Below are positions 11,190 to 24,600 of a DNA stretch of 64,000 bases, one piece after another. This DNA is from Ascidia mentula (lineage: Eukaryota > Chordata > Ascidiacea > Phlebobranchia > Ascidiidae), in assembly GCA_947561715.1 (NCBI GenBank), contig OX387198.1, forward strand, positions 2,046,001 through 2,110,000, given 5' to 3'. Numbering within the stretch: the first letter of the stretch is position 1; the number at the start of each line of letters is the position of its first letter. The notes beneath the pieces are model-generated. The model saw only the letters and a program-made list of their open reading frames with translations, was not told where the DNA came from and made no database searches. Made by a program: the position numbers and the translations under genes.

Positions 11190-12060
11190 TTGGCTCAGTT
11201 GTGTTTATTTATACCTGATGACGCGAGAGGTACTCCGAAAGCTAGTGTGCAATTTTTTAATACAAAAGTCAGTCTTCTTAAAGGGTTCAGTTCGTTGGCT
11301 TGAAGGAAAGGTAACATAAATAGCAAATGACTTACTTACCTTGTGACCTGTAACTCTTACATTATTATAAACAAACAAAATTGTGCACACCTACTACAAA
11401 TGTGACAGTCATTCTTGTGGCATAAACAAGAGTGCCTAAATTTGCAAACAACAATTTGTTCTTTGTGGTTTAGAATCCAAAGTAACAACAATATGTCACT
11501 GGAAATAAATTGCTGAATAAGTTGTTGTAATATCGTCTTTAATCCGTAGTTCCTAGAGACAGCATTGCTGTTTTGTGTGTTCGTTTCTTTAAGTTCATAC
11601 TTAAATATGCTTTGCAAATTTATTAAAAATGTGTTTTACCGCTTATGCCTTTATTACAAAACAAGTGGATTATTTGTTTGCTTGTGTTAGGGTGACACTC
11701 TGTTTTAAATTTGTATATTGAAGCAAACAAGTTCAGGATTGATATGAAACTGCTCATATAATATATTTAGTTGTAGCGAATTACAGTTTCTTGAAAACAA
11801 TTTTAAAACCTGACAGGAAAATCATGTAATTTTTAGTTGGTCTTGCAAAATATCTTGTATGTTTTGCTTATTAGATATTCTTTCTGAGGATGTGAATCCT
11901 GTCATTGCTGTGTCTTCCAACTAAAATAATGAAGTGAAGTCTGTGCGGCCACAAAAGTGTTGGTTTCACCAATGATTATTTTCCTTCAAACTTATATGGA
12001 GAAATTCGTTTGTGTTTTTACTGAAGTAAAATCTAATCTTGAGAAGTCAAATCCCTTCGT
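11190..12060. other. Unique AT-rich spacer
   Basis: No coding exon, RNA gene or repeat was recognised. It begins where similarity to the ATP5F1B intron ends and stops at the inverted R2 repeat. It is the only sizeable part of the left locus with no second copy in the window. Confidence 0.4.
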
Positions 12061-12063
12061 CAT

Positions 12064-12350
12064 CATCTCTTTATTTCTGTGGAAGAGAGTTTCTTGTTCG
12101 GGAAATGCCCTTCTCGAACTCTGTCCTGCGAAACAGAGTTAATTGTGTGTAACAATGCAACGGGTCATGCATGGGCTCCAGTGTTTTGGTTGAATGAGCA
12201 CAAATGAACATGCTGTTGCCAGGGCGATTTTCGGCGTGTTTTGTTTTAGTATGGTGTAGTCCGGCGGTCAATTGGTAGAGGGTGCTGTTGCAAAACTGCC
12301 AAAATTTTAAGGTGGATTTTGTGGAAAATGAATCACAGAGAGTACATTCC
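12064..12350 (-). repeat. Inverted, diverged copy of repeat R2
   Basis: The reverse complement matches 2487-2790 along its length with scattered substitutions and small gaps. Shared landmarks are ACAGCACCCTCTACCAATT, CATTCAACCAAAACACTGG and GGACAGAGTTCGAGAAGGGC. It is the oldest-looking copy, and in opposite orientation to the TPR gene just downstream. Confidence 0.75.
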
Positions 12351-12766
12351 ATTATCCGTTAGTCACACCCCTTATCTCCAAATTCTGGTGGAAATTATTT
12401 GCGAGACCACTACCTTAAACAAAAAGTTAGGTTTAGCGAAGTTTTTAATTACGTACGAAATCGTACCCTGCTTGGAGTGTGTTCATTAAATTTAATCCTT
12501 CTCGTAAAAAAGTTGAGCAAATTTCGTTAAAGTTGTTTTCTGGAACATGGCGCCTTTCTGTAACAGCAGTTGGCGTAGGTACAGATCCTAAATAAATATT
12601 TGCTTAGCTTTATGGCAGCCTCTACTTTCGGCCAGCAAAAGTTCTCTCCTTTGTCGGAGAAATGCTGAATATGTTTAGTCTTGAAGGGTGGCAGATAATG
12701 ACAAACTTACATCTGTAGTTAAAGTTTGGCGCTGTTTGGTGAAATACTGAATTGAAATCCGCAATC

Positions 12767-13771
12767 ATGAGCAAGCCATTATCAGAAAGCCCATCAGCAC
12801 CGTCGACTTCACAAGAAAGCGGAGTTGAGTTCGCTAAAAAGCCAGAAGGTATACCCCATGTTTATAACCTGTGTTGGTTAACACTGTAATTAACCATTGT
12901 TTGAATCTGTATTTTCGTTATCACAAATTTTACATTTAAAGATGAATCAACTAAGCTGATACAGAAGTTTGTGAAGTCCATTAAAACTAAAAACTATTTT
13001 GCCGCGAACGAAGCAAAGTCGCAAATATTGAAGTCATTTGTACGCCAGAGGTTGAATGCAGATGTCGTAAAATCAAGTGCAGACAAATACAGAAAGAAAG
13101 GAAACCATTTTGCCTCGATATTATTCTACACCCTAGCATCGGACTTGTACCAAACGAACTATAACGGGGAGCTTGTGGTGAGAGGTCTGAGGGATTGTGT
13201 GGGCGGCATAAAAGAAAATGTTACGACTTTGCTGAATTCAAATTGGAAATTTTGGGATTTTTTCCGAAACCGAGATATAGTTCGTAATTACGTCATTCCA
13301 TCCATGCAAGAGACCAGACTCAAAATACAACATGTAAAAAATGTTCAGCCAGAATTTGTATGTTTATGTGAAGTTGATTGTTTAAATTACATCGAATGGA
13401 GTCAACGTTTACTGAAAGACTATTCTTCAGAAGAAGCAACAATTAAACTTGGACTTGAAATGATGAGAAATCAATTTGGTGACAATGCTGCAAATTATAC
13501 AATTTTTGCACTGTTTTTAAACAACCTTGGCTGTGTGTATGAAGAAAAGCGCAAATTTAGTAAGAGTGCGAATTATTTGCAACAAGCAATTCACGCTTTT
13601 AATCAGGCCAAAGACTTCAAAACAGAAAGAGAGGAAATGGTTCAAAAATGCACCCAAGACCTAGTATTGTACTGCTGCAAAGGCTTTGGTTCCCCAATCC
13701 ACAAAACTTATCCATGCCGTCCCCCACAGAAATTATCTAATAGAATGGTTGGGAAGCATATTAGTAAATAA
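12767..13771 (+). CDS. TPR-like helical protein, copy B' (altered C-terminus)
   Basis: Exon 1 at 12767-12848 and exon 2 at 12942-13771 join in phase 1 to give 303 aa. The N-terminal exon is six codons longer than in copy A. Helical core and TPR segment (NNLGCVYEEKRKF) are retained but diverged. After KCTQDL the frame runs into former 3'-flanking DNA: a deletion of about 300 bp fused the TPR exon to the segment beginning TTGTACTGCTGCAAAGG, which in copy A is untranslated (about 4303). This adds a 35-residue Cys/Pro/Lys-containing tail ending GKHISK. The frame is intact, so the product could be made; whether the tail matters is unknown. Confidence 0.75.
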
Positions 13772-13984
13772 CTAGAAGTAATGCCATGCTTTCTCATAGC
13801 AAGGCAGAATCACCCCACTGCGCAGGCCTTTTATATTTGGCGATCGAAGCGCGATAATATTCTGATCATAAGGTTCGCAGGCTTCGCAGCAAAGCTGGAT
13901 TAGCCACTTTTCAGTATTTCAGTAATTAAAATGAACTATTAAAATAGCAAGTAAGTAAATGATAAGATTTTTTTATTTTTTAAA

Positions 13985-15735
13985 ATCGGCCAACTCTTTA
14001 CCAAAAGCACCCTCACCTTGGAAAGAATCACCCCCACGCTCACCCGTTTCGCATGGATTATCAAAAGCACAGTCCTCCAGTTTCGCAGCAGGTAATCTGC
14101 GTTATATCAATCTGTTATATACATCGTCTAAATCAACATATTATTGTCTAAATTCAACAATTTATATACATGCATACGAAAATGGTCGTGTGTGCGTGTG
14201 TGTAGCAGTCACACAAAATGTAAATAACCGGTCGGTAATCAATTAATTTCGCCCGATAAAAAAACACCAACACCCGCAGAAATGTCTCACTCAGCCACAA
14301 AAGCGACCTGGAGTGACCGCATAAGAGATTTTTCGCCCATTATGCTCAGGTGTTTGTCACTTGACGATAGCGCGTCCGTCTGTGGCGCAATCAGGCGAGT
14401 GAATAATCTTCTTCCAGCACTGGTTTTCGACATGCCAGTGCTTGGTCGATGACAAGAGCCTGCATGCGTATGTTTGTCAATAATCGCATTGTTTTTATAA
14501 CTGATTTTAATGGTTGATATTTGGGGTAGTTGATCACTCGGCTGTTAAGTGGTTCATGATTTTAAACCATAGAAAAAAGTGCATGGCCACAAAACTTGTT
14601 CATGCCCTAAAAGATGAAAATAATCTAAAAAAATAGTTGGAAAGCAAGTGGCAACGAATTAAATTTTTTTTGAAAAATTAGTCCCATTCTTACGCAAAGC
14701 ACCATCAGCTAAGAAAGTATCATCCCGAAGTTTTCAGGAAATCTAGCTTACAGTACCTTTACCTTACCTCATTATGTAAATCCAACAATTTATACATATC
14801 CATACGACATGTATGTGTGTGTTTTAACAAGGTAGAATGCAGCATAACTACTTATATTTCCTTGACAGCACAAAGTACCGACGATGATTCAAGTAGCAAT
14901 GAGGATTCCGGTATTTCATCGTATTTACAATCGACTACGGGTAATTGAACTTTTTATCTTTTGTGCAAACAGACGCGTGAATAATTTTTTTTCCAGCAGT
15001 GGTTTGCGACATGGCAGTGTTTGGTCGATGATTAGAACCTGCATGCGTACGTTTCTCAATAACCGCTCTGTTTTAAAAACTGATTCTAATGGTTGATATT
15101 TGGCATAGTTGATCACTCGGAGGTTGAGTAGTATAGGATTTTAAACCACAGAAAAAACTACATGACCACGAAACATGTTCATAACCTCATACAAGTAAAT
15201 AATCTAATAGAATAGTTGGAAAGCAATTGACAACAAAGATATTTTTATTTTGAAAAATCAGTCCCATTCGCACGCGAAGCACCCTCAGCTAGGAAAGTAT
15301 CATACCCACGTATTCATCAAGCACGATTGGGATCTAGATTACAAGCAGCACACTCCTCCATGGCGGAAACAGGTAATCCAGCTTTCAGTACCTTTACCTT
15401 TCCTCATTATGTAAATCCAACAATTTATACATATCCATACGACATGTATGTGTGTGTTTTAACAAGGTCGAATGTAGCATAACTACTTATATTTCCTTGA
15501 CAGCACAAAGTATCGGGGATGATTCAAGTTACTATGAGGAATCCGGTATTTCATTGTATTCACAACCGGCTATGGGTAAATTAACTGAAACATATTTCTC
15601 AAGCACGATTCGTGAAAGGGTGAAGTATTTTAAAAAGGTTGTAGATTGTTTACCTCGACTTTTTGTTTTTCCACCGACAAAATCAAGATCGTTAAAAAAT
15701 GTAGCAGTCACACAAAAGGTAAATACCCGGTCGGT
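13985..15735 (+). CDS. Alpha/beta micro-exon array after copy B'
   Basis: Clear exons are beta 14869-14940 (72 nt, DDDSSSNEDSGISSY), alpha 15262-15372 (111 nt) and beta 15504-15575 (72 nt, DDSSYYEESGISLY). A diverged alpha (APSPWKESPPRSPVS) ends before GTAATCTG near 14091. The last beta stays open across its GTAAAT donor into a basic stretch (KYFKKVVDCLPRLF, to about 15719) ending at another GTAAAT, so a longer alternative form is possible. Identical arrays occur in unit B (beta 20903-20974, alpha 21296-21406, beta 21538-21609) and unit C (beta 26938-27009, alpha 27331-27441, beta 27573-27644). Confidence 0.5.
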
Positions 15736-18700
15736 AATTAATTAGTTTCGCCCGATACAAAACCACAAACACCCGTAGAAATGTCTTACTCAGCCATGAA
15801 TGCGACCTGGACTGACCACATAAGTGATTTTCACCAGGTTTTTGTCATCCAGGGATGAGGACTCCACATTTGACACCAGAAGCATCCCCACGTTTATCCG
15901 CATCACACTGGCGAAGTGGATTACAAACATCACACTCACGCTTGGTGGACCATACCTCATTGCCGCGCTTTCGCTCCTACAATTTTTCCTCAATAGAACA
16001 AGATACCCGGAATCAGTCAAGTAACGAGGATTTCAATATTTTAATATTACCAAAATCTCTGAATCCATTATCATTTTCTACTATAACTGAATCAGTGCAC
16101 AAGAGTTGTTTCAAGTAGTTCAAATTAGTGGGTGTGACGCACCACTGTAAAAGAGGGTTTCCACTACCGTAAATCTTTGGTACAATCTTGAAACTAAACG
16201 TTGAATCATTTTTTAGATATTCCCTCGACCCCAATGTTTCATTCAGAATTCGGTCTGTCTGGATATGTCGGCAACATAACAACAGACGTATCGGTAAGCG
16301 TTAATGTTTTTTTTGAGATGACGAGAACACAATGCACGGTAATTGCTTATTTTAAACAACGTTTTAATGAATCAATGTGAACACCAAGACGCAATGAAGC
16401 GAAAAAAACGAATCGCTACATTTGAAATTTTTGGGCGACGGTACTGTCTAGTAAACTGAAATTTTAGAGAGTTTTTTTGGTATAAGTTATGTATATACTT
16501 TTAGTTATTGCTTGTAAAAAGGCTTGTAAGCTTTGTTACACAGCTCAGACGTTTGCTAACTGATAGCAGATGAATATGACAGCACTTTTAAAAAAAATTT
16601 TTTTGTTTGTTTCTTTATGTGTTCAACTGGTAGTGTATATCAGCAAGTTGATGAAAAAAAGGCATAACATCAATATATATTGATAATTGAATAGACAAGC
16701 CTTCTGCCAGTGCATATAAAGCTTTTCCATGAAATAACAGAGACAATGTATAAAAAAGACAAGGAAAAAATCAGCTGTACGAATTTGAAGCTACCCCATT
16801 TACTGGATGACGCCCACAGCCACGCCCACAACTGTTTGATTCTTGTACAAATTGCATGAATATATGAATTGCATATTTGCATGAATTCCATATATACATA
16901 ATGCTTTGATACCAAATTATGCATCAGGGATGTTACAGAGGTGACTGTAACATCACCAAATCACCATCATTGAACTTTTTGTGGATATGTTTTGGATATA
17001 CCCTTCGAAAACCATTGGTTATTGTTATGCAGAGGAAAAAATTACTCAATGTTGGTTTATGTATTTGGCCATGCTCCAGAGATTATCATATTAGTCAATA
17101 ATGTTTTGTTTCAATTGTGTTCAACGTAAATACAAAGCAAAACAAATTGTTATCTCCATATTTGCATGTAAATATATAATCATTGTGATGTCATAAGATG
17201 CTAAAAAACACACCATTAGAAAGGTGAGACCTTCCTCTACAATTCTTATGCAGATCATTACCAGGTACAACTTACAGATAAAAAGTTATTAGGCAAGGTA
17301 TGCAATGATACCAAACATTTTTTGGCTAATTTTTCCATGCATCTGGATTTGCATGTAAATATATAGTCATTGTGACGTCATACAGCGAAAAAAACACACC
17401 ATCGAAAAGGTCAGACCTTCCTCCACAATTCTTACGAAGATCATTTCTAGTTACAACGTACAGATAATAAGTTATTAGACAAAATATGCAGTGACATCAC
17501 TAAAAATTTTCTGCTTATTTTTCCAAAAATTTGGTTTCAAACAACGACAATTTACGAAAAAAGTTCAAATACAAAGGTACAACTTTGTTATGTTTATGTG
17601 AAACTACAGCCCTTGCGCCTTCCGTTGGTAAAAACCTCAAGTCGTTACGCGCACTACAGGCCGCATCTCTCAATTAAATCCTAAAAATTGAGTTTTAGAA
17701 GTCATTTGTTATTGTGCACCTGGTTACAGTTTCTCTTGTTTGCCAAAAACAATCGCCGGGTCTGATGACTCATGAAGGGGGACTACTATTGCTGAACAGA
17801 AAAAAATTGATTGCAGCTGCATTAAGACAGCACATTGGGGGGTTTTGCAAAGGCTAACTGCTAAATTGTCAGTCCTAGGGGGTGTACAAACAGCCCCGGT
17901 GGGGCCCCAAGACAATTACAAGACATCTAATTCTTCATGAATTGTGTAGAGGAGGGTTGGTGGCTTCACTTAATCGCAAATGGAGGTAACTTTCTGTGAT
18001 TCATTTTTTCACAAAACAAACCTACACTTTTTTCTGCTTTTTTGACCAAAATAATGGCCAACAGAGGGTCAAAATGCCCCCGGGGGAGCAGTTTAAGTAG
18101 TTATTTCGATTATAAATTTGGCCACAATTCCTTGCCAAGGGTCCGCACTAACAGAAAATCACAAATTGAACATACTTTCTGTGATTCATTTTTTCACAAA
18201 ATCAACCTCAATATTTGGGTAGTTTTTCAGCTACATGTACAACAGCACCCTCTACCAATTTACTGCCTGACTAATAACCCTGAAAAACAAACTAAAACTG
18301 CCCCAAACACGCTGAAAATCGCCCTGGCAACAGCCTGTTCATCTGCGCTCATTCAACCAAAACACTGGCGCCCATGCATGACCCATTGCATTGTTACACA
18401 TAATTTTACTCTGTTACGCAGGACAGAGTTCGAGAAGGGCAATTCCCAACCGGAAAAGTCTTTTCCATAGAAATACAGAGATGCGGCCTTCAGCGTGAGA
18501 TATGCGCGAAAGAAAAAAGGCGCTCTGCTGTCTGGCCAAAGCCAATGTATTGGCTTGGTGGGGCTTAAAGGGAAACAGTTGAGCAAATTTGCGAGGTGAG
18601 TGGTAGAGCCTTCATGTCACAGCAACAGTTGCGTGTATTGGAGGCAACAACAATGTACTCAGGAGCCCTGAAAAAAGTGTGTCAGAAATTGGCCGACTTA

Positions 18701-21689
18701 CCACTATTTATTATTAAAGTTTTAGAAGTGAAATTGTTAAAATGAGTAAACCATCAGAAAGCACATCAGCTTCACAAGAAAGCGAAGTTTCTCGACAACC
18801 CGAAGGTATATTTGTCACCAATTCTGGTTAAGACAGTAATTAAACATCCTATGACTAACATATCAGGAAAAATCTTCATAATTTTTTTTCATACTTACGT
18901 TGTTTTCATCAGTATAGTTCTGAAACAATCATGATATTTTTTCAAACTGTAATATCACAGTTTCTACATTTAAAGATGAATCAACTGAGCTGATAGAGAA
19001 GTTTGTGAAGTCCATTAAAACTAAAAACTATTCTGCCGCGAACGAAGCAAAGTCGCAAATATTGGAGTCATTTCCACGCCAGGGGTTGAATGGAGATGTC
19101 GTAAAAACAAGTGCTGAGAAATACAGAGAGAAAGGAAACCATTTTGCCGCGATTTTATTCTACACCCTAGCATCGGACTTGTACCAAACTGACAGTAGCG
19201 GAGAACTAGTGGTTAGAGGTCTGAGGGATTGTGTGGGCGGGATAAAAGAAAATATTACTACTTTGCTGAATCCAACTTGGAAGTTTTGGAATTTGTTTCG
19301 AAACCGAGATATAGTTTGTGATTACGTCATTCCATTCATGCAAGAGACCAGACTCAAAATACAGAATGTTAAAAATGTTCAGCCAGAATTTGCATGTTTA
19401 TGTGAAGTTGATTGTTTAAATTACATCGAATAAAGTCAACGTTTACTGAAAGATTATTCTTCAGAAAAAGCAACAATTAAACTTGGACTTGAAATGATGA
19501 GAAATCAATTTGGTGACAATGCTGCAAATTATACAATTTTTGCACTGTTTTTAAACAACCTTGGCTGTGTGTATGAAGAAAAGCGCAAATTTAGTAAGAG
19601 TGCGAATTATTTGCAACAAGCAATTCACGCTTTTAATCAGGCCAAAGACTTCAAAACAGAAAGAGAGGAAATGGTTCAAAAATGCACCCAAGACCTAGTA
19701 TTGTACTGCTGCAAAGGCTTTGGTTCCCCAATCCACAAAACTTATCCATGCCGTCCCCCACAGAAATTATCTAATAGAATGGTTGGGAAGCATATTAGTA
19801 AATAACTAGAAGTAATGCCATGCTTTCTCATAGCAAGGCAGAATCACCCCACTGCGCAGGCCTTTTATATTTGGCGATCGAAGCGCGATAATATTCTGAT
19901 CATAAGGTTCGCAGGCTTCGCAGCAAAGCTGGATTAGCCACTTTTCAGTATTTCAGTAATTAAAATGAACTATTAAAATAGCAAGTAAGTAAATGATAAG
20001 ATTTTTTTATTTTTTAAAATCGGCCAACTCTTTACCAAAAGCACCCTCACCTTGGAAAGAATCACCCCCACGCTCACCCGTTTCGCATGGATTATCAAAA
20101 GCACAGTCCTCCAGTTTCGCAGCAGGTAATCTGCGTTATATCAATCTGTTATATACATCGTCTAAATCAACATATTATTGTCTAAATTCAACAATTTATA
20201 TACATGCATACGAAAATGGTCGTGTGTGCGTGTGTGTAGCAGTCACACAAAATGTAAATAACCGGTCGGTAATCAATTAATTTCGCCCGATAAAAAAACA
20301 CCAACACCCGCAGAAATGTCTCACTCAGCCACAAAAGCGACCTGGAGTGACCGCATAAGAGATTTTTCGCCCATTATGCTCAGGTGTTTGTCACTTGACG
20401 ATAGCGCGTCCGTCTGTGGCGCAATCAGGCGAGTGAATAATCTTCTTCCAGCACTGGTTTTCGACATGCCAGTGCTTGGTCGATGACAAGAGCCTGCATG
20501 CGTATGTTTGTCAATAATCGCATTGTTTTTATAACTGATTTTAATGGTTGATATTTGGGGTAGTTGATCACTCGGCTGTTAAGTGGTTCATGATTTTAAA
20601 CCATAGAAAAAAGTGCATGGCCACAAAACTTGTTCATGCCCTAAAAGATGAAAATAATCTAAAAAAATAGTTGGAAAGCAAGTGGCAACGAATTAAATTT
20701 TTTTTGAAAAATTAGTCCCATTCTTACGCAAAGCACCATCAGCTAAGAAAGTATCATCCCGAAGTTTTCAGGAAATCTAGCTTACAGTACCTTTACCTTA
20801 CCTCATTATGTAAATCCAACAATTTATACATATCCATACGACATGTATGTGTGTGTTTTAACAAGGTAGAATGCAGCATAACTACTTATATTTCCTTGAC
20901 AGCACAAAGTACCGACGATGATTCAAGTAGCAATGAGGATTCCGGTATTTCATCGTATTTACAATCGACTACGGGTAATTGAACTTTTTATCTTTTGTGC
21001 AAACAGACGCGTGAATAATTTTTTTTCCAGCAGTGGTTTGCGACATGGCAGTGTTTGGTCGATGATTAGAACCTGCATGCGTACGTTTCTCAATAACCGC
21101 TCTGTTTTAAAAACTGATTCTAATGGTTGATATTTGGCATAGTTGATCACTCGGAGGTTGAGTAGTATAGGATTTTAAACCACAGAAAAAACTACATGAC
21201 CACGAAACATGTTCATAACCTCATACAAGTAAATAATCTAATAGAATAGTTGGAAAGCAATTGACAACAAAGATATTTTTATTTTGAAAAATCAGTCCCA
21301 TTCGCACGCGAAGCACCCTCAGCTAGGAAAGTATCATACCCACGTATTCATCAAGCACGATTGGGATCTAGATTACAAGCAGCACACTCCTCCATGGCGG
21401 AAACAGGTAATCCAGCTTTCAGTACCTTTACCTTTCCTCATTATGTAAATCCAACAATTTATACATATCCATACGACATGTATGTGTGTGTTTTAACAAG
21501 GTCGAATGTAGCATAACTACTTATATTTCCTTGACAGCACAAAGTATCGGGGATGATTCAAGTTACTATGAGGAATCCGGTATTTCATTGTATTCACAAC
21601 CGGCTATGGGTAAATTAACTGAAACATATTTCTCAAGCACGATTCGTGAAAGGGTGAAGTATTTTAAAAAGGTTGTAGATTGTTTACCT
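15656..21689. repeat. Segmental duplication unit B (6,034 bp)
   Basis: The unit boundary is arbitrary within a tandem array. Features at 15790, 17724 and 18042 recur at 21824, 23759 and 24077, with only isolated single-base differences and homopolymer length changes. Content in order: alpha'/beta'/gamma remnants, spacer, R2 repeat, TPR copy B, alpha/beta exon array. Confidence 0.95.
18742..19805 (+). pseudogene. TPR-like gene copy B, nonsense codon
   Basis: Exon 1 is 18742-18805 and exon 2 starts at 18976. The frame stops at 19431-19433, where the conserved Trp of YIEWSQ has become TAA (two base changes). Downstream the original frame is open again from 19434 to 19805, with the copy B'-type tail. 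The first half matches copies A and D, the second half copy B', so it is a recombinant. A 142-residue fragment could still be translated from the long exon's 5' part. Confidence 0.8.
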
Positions 21690-24600
21690 CGACTTTTTGT
21701 TTTTCCACCGACAAAATCAAGATCGTTAAAAAATGTAGCAGTCACACAAAAGGTAAATACCCGGTCGGTAATTAATTAGTTTCGCCCGATACAAAACCAC
21801 AAACACCCGTAGAAATGTCTTACTCAGCCATGAATGCGACCTGGACTGACCACATAAGTGATTTTCACCAGGTTTTTGTCATCCAGGGATGAGGACTCCA
21901 CATTTGACACCAGAAGCATCCCCACGTTTATCCGCATCACACTGGCGAAGTGGATTACAAACATCACACTCACGCTTGGTGGACCATACCTCATTGCCGC
22001 GCTTTCGCTCCTACAATTTTTCCTCAATAGAACAAGATACCCGGAATCAGTCAAGTAACGAGGATTTCAATATTTTAATATTACCAAAATCTCTGAATCC
22101 ATTATCATTTTCTACTATAACTGAATCAGTGCACAAGAGTTGTTTCAAGTAGTTCAAATTAGTGGGTGTGACGCACCACTGTAAAAGAGGGTTTCCACTA
22201 CCGTAAATCTTTGGTACAATCTTGAAACTAAACGTTGAATCATTTTTTAGATATTCCCTCGACCCCAATGTTTCATTCAGAATTCGGTCTGTCTGGATAT
22301 GTCGGCAACATAACAACAGACGTATCGGTAAGCGTTAATGTTTTTTTTTGAGATGACGAGAACACAATGCACGGTAATTGCTTATTTTAAACAACGTTTT
22401 AATGAATCAATGTGAACACCAAGACGCAATGAAGCGAAAAAAACGGATCGCTACATTTGAAATTTTTGGGCGACGGTACTGTCTAGTAAACTGAAATTTT
22501 AGAGAGTTTTTTTGGTATAAGTTATGTATATACTTTTAGTTATTGCTTGTAAAAAGGCTTGTAAGCTTTGTTACACAGCTCAGACGTTTGCTAACTGATA
22601 GCAGATGAATATGACAGCACTTTTAAAAAAAATTTTTTTGTTTGTTTCTTTATGTGTTCAACTGGTAGTGTATATCAGCAAGTTGATGAAAAAAAGGCAT
22701 AACATCAATATATATTGATAATTGAATAGACAAGCCTTCTGCCAGTGCATATAAAGCTTTTCCATGAAATAACAGAGACAATGTATAAAAAAGACAAGGA
22801 AAAAATCAGCTGTACGAATTTGAAGCTACCCCATTTACTGGATGACGCCCACAGCCACGCCCACAACTGTTTGATTCTTGTACAAATTGCATGAATATAT
22901 GAATTGCATATTTGCATGAATTCCATATATACATAATGCTTTGATACCAAATTATGCATCAGGGATGTTACAGAGGTGACTGTAACATCACCAAATCACC
23001 ATCATTGAACTTTTTGTGGATATGTTTTGGATATACCCTTCGAAAACCATTGGTTATTGTTATGCAGAGGAAAGAATTACTCAATGTTGGTTTATGTATT
23101 TGGCCATGCTCCAGAGATTATCATATTAGTCAATAATGTTTTGTTTCAATTGTGTTCAACGTAAATACAAAGCAAAACAAATTGTTATCTCCATATTTGC
23201 ATGTAAATATATAATCATTGTGATGTCATAAGATGCTAAAAAACACACCATTAGAAAGGTGAGACCTTCCTCTACAATTCTTATGCAGATCATTACCAGG
23301 TACAACTTACAGATAAAAAGTTATTAGGCAAGGTATGCAATGATACCAAACATTTTTTGGCTAATTTTTCCATGCATCTGGATTTGCATGTAAATATATA
23401 GTCATTGTGACGTCATACAGCGAAAAAAACACACCATCGAAAAGGTCAGACCTTCCTCCACAATTCTTACGAAGATCATTTCTAGTTACAACGTACAGAT
23501 AATAAGTTATTAGACAAAATATGCAGTGACATCACTAAAAATTTTCTGCTTATTTTTCCAAAAATTTGGTTTCAAACAACGACAATTTACGAAAAAAGTT
23601 CAAATACAAAGGTACAACTTTGTTATGTTTATGTGAAACTACAGCCCTTGCGCCTTCCGTTGGTAAAAACCTCAAGTCGTTACGCGCACTACAGGCCGCA
23701 TCTCTCAATTAAATCCTAAAAATTGAGTTTTAGAAGTCATTTGTTATTGTGCACCTGGTTACAGTTTCTCTTGTTTGCCAAAAACAATCGCCGGGTCTGA
23801 TGACTCATGAAGGGGGACTACTATTGCTGAACAGAAAAAAATTGATTGCAGCTGCATTAAGACAGCACATTGGGGGGTTTTGCAAAGGCTAACTGCTAAA
23901 TTGTCAGTCCTAGGGGGTGTACAAACAGCCCCGGTGGGGCCCCAAGACAATTACAAGACATCTAATTCTTCATGAATTGTGTAGAGGAGGGTTGGTGGCT
24001 TCACTTAATCGCAAATGGAGGTAACTTTCTGTGATTCATTTTTTCACAAAACAAACCTACACTTTTTTCTGCTTTTTTGACCAAAATAATGGCCAACAGA
24101 GGGTCAAAATGCCCCCGGGGGAGCAGTTTAAGTAGTTATTTCGATTATAAATTTGGCCACAATTCCTTGCCAAGGGTCCGCACTAACAGAAAATCACAAA
24201 TTGAACATACTTTCTGTGATTCATTTTTTCACAAAATCAACCTCAATATTTGGGTAGTTTTTCAGCTACATGTACAACAGCACCCTCTACCAATTTACTG
24301 CCTGACTAATAACCCTGAAAAACAAACTAAAACTGCCCCAAACACGCTGAAAATCGCCCTGGCAACAGCCTGTTCATCTGCGCTCATTCAACCAAAACAC
24401 TGGCGCCCATGCATGACCCATTGCATTGTTACACATAATTTTACTCTGTTACGCAGGACAGAGTTCGAGAAGGGCAATTCCCAACCGGAAAAGTCTTTTC
24501 CATAGAAATACAGAGATGCGGCCTTCAGCGTGAGATATGCGCGAAAGAAAAAAGGCGCTCTGCTGTCTGGCCAAAGCCAATGTATTGGCTTGGTGGGGCT

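Noticed and set aside
12060..12352. tRNA or tRNA-derived gene suggested by GGTAGAGG and GTTCGA strings
   Set aside because: No cloverleaf can be folded by eye and box spacing is wrong; it is kept only as a dispersed repeat.
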